This document shows, piece by piece, positions 14,078-23,273 of a stretch of DNA of 64,000 nt (the first letter of the stretch is position 1; every line of letters begins with the position of its first letter). This DNA comes from Coenobita brevimanus (lineage: Eukaryota; Arthropoda; Malacostraca; Decapoda; Coenobitidae), in NCBI GenBank assembly GCA_032717465.1, contig CM064658.1:493501-557500 (forward strand), written 5' to 3'. The notes under the pieces were generated by a model. It was given only the letters and a program-made list of their open reading frames with translations. It searched no databases and was not told where the DNA came from. The position numbers and the translations under genes are program-made.

Positions 14078-15024
14078 TATGTATATCATCGTCATCAGCC
14101 GTTTGAGTATCCACTGCAGGACCGGCCTATCCCGACCGAAATCGGGACGATAAAGCCAGTGTATCTCTACCAAGTGGCTTAGGCTGTCTAGTAGAGATTG
14201 TATGTAAGTTGAGAAGTGCTTGTAAGTGTAATTGTAGTATTGGAGTGGCTTTGGATGTGTGTGTAGTCTGTGAACCAAGTGTAATCAGCCTGCGCAAGCC
14301 GACTGGGTGCAAGCATATTTTATAGTAAGCGACACTGGTTCAACCACAGCACCCCTTGTGTCTGAAAATGCAGTATGTGGCCGGGTGAACACTCCCAAAG
14401 TTTATTACCCTGATGGGGCGCGAACCCTGGTTCACCCGTGTACAAAACGCACACTCTACCACTGTACCACAGAGGCTCCATGTATGTATATATATATATA
14501 TATATATCATTCATCCATCATCCAATTCTATGTTGCCCCATAAGGAACATAGGAGCCCGGGGCTAGGCAAGTTGGTCCTGACATTTAAGATGAGAGTGAC
14601 CAGCCTCACTCATCCCTGAGTGGCATTACATAAGCAATAAACCCCAACCACCCCTTGGATATAAACCTTCATTGGCTCAATCCGATTGGAGCTCCGTAAT
14701 TACCTACTAAACCACCAGGCACCAATATTTGGTTATATGGTTACCACCCAGCGTAGTGAATGGTTTCCTGGTGTACACTTAACCATTTGGCTTGTCACTC
14801 AGTGTAACTGTAGAGTCACCTACAGGCAGAAGGAAGAGGAAAGAATGAAGGAAAGAAAGACAGAAGAGGGAGTGTAAAGTCACCCATAGGCAGAAGGATG
14901 AGGAAAGAATGAAGGAAAGAAAGACAGAAGAGGATGGAAGGAAAGAAGGATGGAGGAGAGGAAAGGGCAGACACCCGAGAGCAGCACTACATTGAGTGAG
15001 TGGATGGTGAGTGACCCCACCTAC

Positions 15025-15065
<41 letters not shown>

Positions 15066-17476
15066 CCATCCATCATCCAATCCTACATTGCCCCATGAGG
15101 AGCGTAGGAGCCCGGGGCTAGGCAGTTGGTCCTGACATTTAAGATGAGAGTGACCAGCCTCACTCATCCCTGAGTGGCATTACATGATTAATAAACCCCA
15201 ACCACCCCTTGGATATAAACCTACACCGGCTCAATCCGATTGGAGCACAGTAATTACCCGCTTAACCACCAGGTGCCAAAATTTGGTTATATGGTTACCA
15301 CCCAGTGTAGTATATGGTTTCCTGGTGTACAGGAAACCATTTGGCTTGTCACTCAGTGTAGAGTCACCCACAGGCAGAAGGACGAGGAAAGAATGAAAGA
15401 CAGAAGAGGGAGTGCAAAGTCACCCGTAGACAGAAAGATGAGGAAAGAATGAAGGAAAGAAAGACAGAAGAAGGTAAAAGAAAAGAAGGAAGGAGGAGAG
15501 GACAGGGCAGACACCCGAGAGCAGCACTACATTGAGTGACTGGATGGTGAGCGTCCCCACCTACCACACACACATATATACTGTATATATACCGTATATA
15601 TACAGTATATATATTTCATTCTTTCCTCGTCCTTCTGCCTGCGGGTGACTTTACACTCCCTCTTCTGTCTTCCTTTCCTTCGTTCTTTCCTCTTCCTTCT
15701 GCCTGTGGGTGACTCTACACTGAATGACGAGCCAAAAGGTTTCCTGTACACCAGGAAGCCATTTACTACACTGGGTGGTAACCATATAACCAAATCTTGG
15801 CGCTTGGTGTTTTAGTGGGTAATTATGGCACTCCAATTGGATTACGCCGGTGAAGGTTTATATCCAAGGCGTGGTTGGGGTTTATTGCTCACGTAATGCC
15901 ACTCAGGGATTAGTGAGGCTGGTCACTGTCGTCTTAAATGTCAGGACCAACTTGCCCAGTCCCGGGCTCCTACACTCCTCATGGGACAACGTAGGGTTGG
16001 ATGATGTATGGATGGATGGATATAGGGTTGGGAGTGGTCACGCAAAGAAGGGTGACCACTCCCAACCCTCCAACTATCGTCCAATTGCTTTAACGTCCTG
16101 TTTTTCAAAAGTTTTTGAGTCAATTCTCAATAGAAAAATTTTAAGGCATCTTTCCTATCACAACCTTCTTTCCGATCGTCAGTACGGGTTCCGTCAGGGA
16201 CGCTCCACTGGCGATCTTCTCACCTATCTTTCAGACTCCTGGTCATCCTCCTTTCGGGACTTTGGCGAAAGCTTTGCCATTGCACTTGACATCTCAAAGG
16301 CTTTCGATCGAGTCTGGCATAAATCTTTAATTTCCAAACTGCCCTCTTACGGTTTCTTTCCTTCTATCTGTGCCTTCATCGCTAGCTTCCTTTCTGGTCG
16401 TTCTATAGCTGCTGTTGTAGACGGCCATCGTTCTTCTCCTAGATCTATCAACAGTGGTGTTCCTCAGGGCTTTGTCCTATCACCAACTCTCTTCCTTTTA
16501 TTCATCAATGACCTTGTAAGCTGTACATCTAACCCTATCCACTCATACGCTGATGACTCCACCCTTCACCTTTCCATTCGGTTCCCGCAACGCCCATCTC
16601 AACAGTTACTTCAACAAACAAGGGATGAGGCTATGGCACACCTAATGTCTGACTTGGCTCGTATCTCTGACTGGGGTAAAAATAATATGGTTGTTTTTAA
16701 TGCATCTAAGACTCAGTTCTTACACCTATCAACCCGACAAAATCTTCCACAGGTATACCCACTAATGTTTAATAATATTCAGCTTAATCATGCATCATCC
16801 TTGAACATGCTTGAGGTTTCATTTACTCGGGACTTATTTTGGAAAGATCATATTACATCTCTTGTAAAATCTGCTTCCAAGAGATTGGGTGTGCTAAGCC
16901 GACTCCGCTCTTTCTTTACCCCTGCACAATTGTTGACTCTATACAGGGGTTTTATCCACCCCTGTGTGGAGTACAACTCTCATGTGTGGGGAGGCTCCCC
17001 ACATACAGCTCTTCTCAATAGGGTGGAGTCAAAGGCTTTTCGTCTCATTAACTCTCCTCCTCTTACTGACTCCCTTCAACCTCTGTCTCTTCGCCGCACT
17101 GTTGCATCTTTATCTCTTTTCTATCGCTACTTTAATGGTCACTGCTCCTCTGAACTGTCTGCTTGCATTCCTCCACCTCTACGACGGGTGCGTAGCACCC
17201 TTCTGGCAGCAAACTCTCATCCCTTTTCTGTCCAACTCTCTAATGCAAGAGTTAACCATTACTCCCAGTCTTTCATTTATGCAACAGGTCAGCTCTGGAA
17301 CTGTTTCCCTCTGTCTGTATTTCCTGCTGCCTATGATCTCCAGTCTTTCAAACGCAGTGTGTCCAGGCATCTCAAAATGATCGGATCTTGAATTTGGCTC
17401 TATTGTATTTTGTTTTTCTCTTGGAGGGAACTGTTACTGCGGGCTCATGGCCTTTGGTTCCTTCTTCCTCGCATAA

Positions 17477-17510
<34 letters not shown>

Positions 17511-20500
17511 CAACTCTGGATATTGAGAGTAATTGGTAAATCTTCAGTAATAGGTAGGAATGGAATTTTAATAGGCAATCTTATTGTAATACAGGAGAAC
17601 CATACTATAACGGACTAATTGGGGCCCAAGCCATGCTGAGAAAAACTAAATTCCGATAACAGTGACATTGGGACTTCCCCCTGTTAACCCGGACTTTTTC
17701 CAGTGTATCAGACACTAGTCCGGATAGCATGAACGGTTTTTAAACTGTTTTGACTACCATTGTGGTACTGTACTGTGTTATACCTTCGCTACATTAATGG
17801 TATAATATATATACTAATACTGTACTGTACACTGATAGGCATGTCTTTTATTTACCTTATTGTGGTGAACATAGCTGAAGTGGTCAGACAGTCCGGACTG
17901 CTTCTGGCTTTGTTGGAATTTTTCAGATATATAGGAATTTAGTGCGGTAGCTCCTTCAGGCCGATATAAGCGAATTCTGGTCTATTGACGTCCATTGTAT
18001 CGAGGTTTTACTGTATTGACTGATTTGCAAAATAGGCCATAAAGAAAAAGGCAATGTACTCTATAACCAACACTTCAGCACATGCTTCACTGATTGTATA
18101 AGGTCATAGCAACAACTTTAAAAAGTTTTTGTACCAGCAGGAACACCATCAAGGCTGCCAGGCCCAGGCAGCAACCGTCATCGTGTATCCCCCTCATCCA
18201 GCCATCCCCAGAACCCCACTCAAACGCCCAACACCCCAGATGGTGGACGATCTGGGTGGATGTTCGGGCAACACAAGAATGCCCGTGTGGTAGGTGACAA
18301 TGTACGTGGCACCGCACTAACACATTAACAGTTGCTATAGTCGCCCTAGGGTGATGCACCTCTCCTCACACTGGGGGTCTTAATGGTGAGTCTAGATCAA
18401 TACTTTGGTCAAATTGGAGCATCATTGATGAAGTAATAGTTAAATGTATTGGTATGTAGTAAGTAATGTATACCCTTGAAATTCGTGGAGGTTGAGTTCC
18501 CAGAAACCCTGCAGATATTCCTCAAGGACCTAAAGTTAGTCTACAGTCTACTGATCCAGTAATTATTGTATACTGTATTGTACAAAGCTTATAAAACATG
18601 AGCATAAAACTCTTTCCCTGTCTAAAATCATCATAAATAGATGCTGGATTATGTGTACATGCATAAACAACATAAAAGGTGAATGGTTCAGTTCTATAAT
18701 AAAAGATCTGTGTACAGTGAAATATAGTGGATTGTGATTCTGTGCCGACTATTCAAAACATACATAAATATAAGTGTAGTACAGCAACCACAAAAACTCT
18801 CACAAGTTCTAACTCTTTAAATTTAAGTCTTAGATGAGGTGGCGCAACTGTATGATTGCAAATAGTGTAATCCAAATATGTACTATAAATCTGCAAATTT
18901 TAAGGGTATGCTGTAATCCAGTATAGTATAAACTAGATGGGTGAACACATTATTTCTCTTGACCTCAGTTGTACCTGTACCAAGATGCCATATATGTTTT
19001 ATTCTTGCTGCTGCTGGTAGATTTTACCTGGCTTACAAGAGACCACTGGTAGTGAAAAAGTTTTAAGAGTTTTCAACAACCCTTTGACTATGAGGGGTCT
19101 CCCCAAGGGAAAAAATAATAATAATAATGTTAGCAAGAATAAAATACAGTAATTACCATGATGGGGTTAAGAACTTGGTGCATCTGAACTGTTAAAAATA
19201 TATAACCATCCAGAAAGTAATGAAAGGAAAAAATTGTTGTATAACAGCCTTGAAACCTGGATCTAGCCTAACCTGCTGACATGGCCTGACTAGTGGTAAT
19301 CGTAGGCTAGCTTCTGAGGCTTTTTATGCTCCTGCTTATTAGATTGGCATTTTAGAACCATTTATTAACATTGAGACTTGGCATGTCATTTTTGCTGTCT
19401 TCTTGCTGTTTTCCTGACAGTTTTATTCAGCTTCATGGAGACTTTTTGAACTGGAGGAGTTAGATACAGAATAGCATTATACATTTTTACTCCATCTTGG
19501 CCAAAATTACCATCTCTTCATCCTATTTACTGAGTTGCAGCAAGAGACTAGCACTAGAATATGGTGCCAGTCATGAAGAAAAGTATGTAAAGGATGTTGA
19601 ATGATGTTGAGCTGCAGTATTGTCTTATTCTACCAATGTGCTGCATAAAAGAAGCTACAAAAGGACAACAATCTGGGCCAGGTTAAAGTAAAGCTACTAT
19701 AATTAACCCCACCAGTACAGAAGGCATCTCCTGAGTTAAGTAAAATTGTCTGGTAGTAGTAAGACTGAACTGAAAAGGAAGGCTTCAGGATTCATAGGGT
19801 TAAAACTGAGAGCATGAAGGTGGAGGCAAACTCCTTCTGTAATTCATGACAGTTACTTTTGGAACACTAATGAGGATAGGGAGTTATTAGTCTGCATCCC
19901 ACTTTACATCACACAGTTAGCAGTAAGGTAGAAATGTCAGACTCTTCTTTGTTTTCCAGCCTGTGGTTATGTAATGATGTAAAACATTGGGGTGTTTGCC
20001 CTCCCTTTTATGATCTCTGGTTGATAATGCAACCTATAGACCCTGATTCATGTTGGAGGCTCTCTGGCACCTGTTCCATAGAAGTAAGTTCGCATATTGC
20101 ATCTTGAGATTTTCTTGCAAATTATGATTTTTTTTTTTTTTTTACATGGGTATATTCTGCACAATAATTCTTACTTCTTAACTTGGCCCAAATTTTCTCC
20201 CTTTTGCAAGCTGTTTCACATAGCTCGTTGGTAGAAGTCAGTGCTTCTCCTTTGTGATCTACTGTTGCAGATCACCATTCAAGCTGGAGAAGTGGCAAAT
20301 TTTGGCCTAGTTAGAGTAAGAAGAAGAGTAGTGCAAGAGAATATTAATGCATCACATTCAGAAACATACTGGTAAAAAAGAGCTGGTGGAGAGATAAGTT
20401 GACAGTCAATTACCATACGAATAATACAAGTCAACACACACTATGCAGGTAGTAAAATGTTGTCCCATAATATGAGGGTTTACAGACATTTTTATTAGAT

Positions 20501-23228
20501 TTAAAATAAACTAGTGTGCCATTGGTGTCTTGATAATATTTTACTGCAGTTGTATGTGTGTGTAATATGAAATAACCCTAGGAAGGTCTTTAGAGCAATT
20601 ACTAATACCTGTATATGCTTTTAATATTACTGCAAAAAGAGGATGGTTTATGCAGAGTCTTGATGCTTATATTCATTTAGATACACTACCAAGGTCTGTT
20701 AATACGGGATAAGATCTGAGCGTTGGTATTTGTGAAAAATTGCTTTGTAATGCTAAGGTAACTGCTTGAATTATGGCATTCCATTGCTTCATTTAATCTT
20801 CTAACCATTTAAGCATATTCAGTATAGTAAATAGGAGTAGTAGAATTAAGGAACTGTTTAGGTATCAGCTACTTACCTCACAATCAACAACTTATATTTC
20901 ACTAATGTTAAAGTATTGTATTACACTACCTAACTCCTCACTATCTCTTATACACTGTAGTATAGATTTATCCTGTCCTTAAGGTGGACATTTTATCTTG
21001 AGGCACATTATCACTAAAGAAGTTGCATTAATAATATTTTCTCTATATCTGAGGCTTTAAGAAATCTGCATTTAAGAGAGTTTTGTCAAATTTGGAGTAG
21101 AACAAAAATTTAGTTTTATTTGACTGAGAAGGTTGAATATTTGTTCTTCATGAATAAAATCGTCTGGTAATGGCCAGAAGTAAAAGAAAGAAAGAATGGA
21201 AAAAGAAAAGAATGAAAAAAAATAATAATAATAGTATCATATTTAAGGGGTAACCCCTCAGTATGATGCTATTTTTAAAAATTACCATTTTTGCTACTCC
21301 CTGAATGTTCTGCACAGTCAGGTCAAACCTCCTTTACTAAAGTGCTTAAGATAGTCTACAGTTTTTGGTACTAAAACTATTCCAAATTTGTGCATTTAGG
21401 GTGAAAAAGAATAATGTGCCTTTAGAAAACCAACCATAGTCTGAGCTGACTTGAACTCATGTGTGGTAGCTCTCCTGATTCCCTTACCCTGGCTTTCTCC
21501 TCCCTCACGCTGCCAGACCAGGAAAGTTTGGGTACCTGTACGCAGAGTGTCCAGGTATCACACCAAATGGTAAATATTGGACCACCACTCACTGTGTATA
21601 CTTTTTTATGATCTTCTTTGGTTTATTGGTTTGGCTCTCTGACCCCTACACTGCTATGATGACTTTTCTTCTTTATGCTGGCATATGTGAAATGATATTT
21701 TCCAGTTTACTCTGTTGATGAAGTGTTTTGTTAACTAGTCTTCTTCCTCCAAGTGATTTTATTACTTTGGAAGACCTTTCATACTGACAGAGCCAGAGAA
21801 TGCTATCTGAAACCCCTCCAGTTCAAAGAGTCTCTGAAGCTTAATAAATTATCTGGAAATAGCATGAACAAAATATCATGTAAAAGACATCCCAGACTGA
21901 TAGAGTTAAGAAAGGAGAAGGGATTAGAAATTAATTTTTCAAACCTTGTCACTATATTGATGACCTTTATTATTCTCGTACTGTCAGACAGTTTATACAG
22001 TTTAAGAAGTTTCATCCAAAACAGTTGAGTTAGGAACATTCATCCCTAACCCTTTTGCTGCTGGAACATTTTTAAGTATAGACTTCGGGTGATGCCTTTT
22101 TGGAACTCAAGGTTTCTGCCAAATGATTTTATTCAACTTGGGAGGGGCCACATACTGATGAGAGTTTTATTAAGGTTGTCTAACCTCTCCAGTTTGAAAT
22201 CCTTGTCCTAAACTGAATGAAGTTGTCTTGAGGTAGAGGTGGGGGGAAAGTGTCCTTGTTTTGGTTACTATCTGCCTCTGTCTGAGAAGTTTGTTCCCCT
22301 TAAAATCATTATTCTGGAGTGAAAGGGTAAGAAACTACCTTTGTAAACTTCTACACAACAGTGATCACTATTCTTTTTATTTATCAGTTTATTTAACCCA
22401 GGTGAAGAAAGTTTTTGTGGAGTGAAGGGGTCAGGAGTTACTTGGTTGCACTGGATACTTTCAGTCTCTTAAAAGGTTTGTGTTAGTCAGTTTTGGGGAT
22501 ATTTTGGTTTTCTTTTTCGTGGAGCATGTATACGTGGATTTGTTTTGTGAATGATGCTCATTTTTAATTGAATTATACTTGCATACTGAAACTGTGGATA
22601 TTGTGAGGATATGTTTGATTCAGTCAAATATATGCCCTCTTCAGGTGTAAGTAAACAGAAACTAAATGGTTGCCTGTGTGCTATATAGTGCATGATGAGG
22701 GTATGGGAGGGGGAGTAGCTGTGATTAATCTGTGTATTGTATATACCAAAGGAGGGAAAGGGGGGGGGAGGAGTTGCAGTGGTTAAAAGATAAAATATAG
22801 ATATATATATATATACAGTATATATTTGTGGTAGATGGGGGTGCTCACCATCCACTCACTTAATGTAGAGCTGCTGTCGGATGTCTGCCCTTTCCTCTCC
22901 TCCATCCTTCTTTCCTTCCATCCTCATCTGTCTTCCTTTCCTTCATTCTTTCCTTGTCTTCCTACACCAGGAAACCATTTACTATGCTGGGTGGTAACCA
23001 TATAACCAAATTTTGGCGCCTGGTGGTTTAGTGGGTAATTACTGCACTCCTGTCAGATTGAGCCGGTGAAAGTTTATATCCAAGGGGTGGTTGGGGTTGA
23101 TTGCTCATGTAATGCCACTCAGGGATGAGTGAGGCTGGTCACTCTTATCTTATATGTTGGCACCAACTGCCTAGCCTCGGGCTCCTACTCTCCTCATGGG
23201 GCAATGTAGGAATGGATGATGGTTGGAT

Positions 23229-23273
<45 letters not shown>

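Noticed and set aside
14418..14480. tRNA-Gly gene on the minus strand
   Set aside because: The 5' part is tRNA-like, but the 3' acceptor half is replaced by SINE body.
15850..16047. In-frame extension upstream of the LINE reverse transcriptase
   Set aside because: This is SINE-A sequence and a hairpin junction; open by chance.
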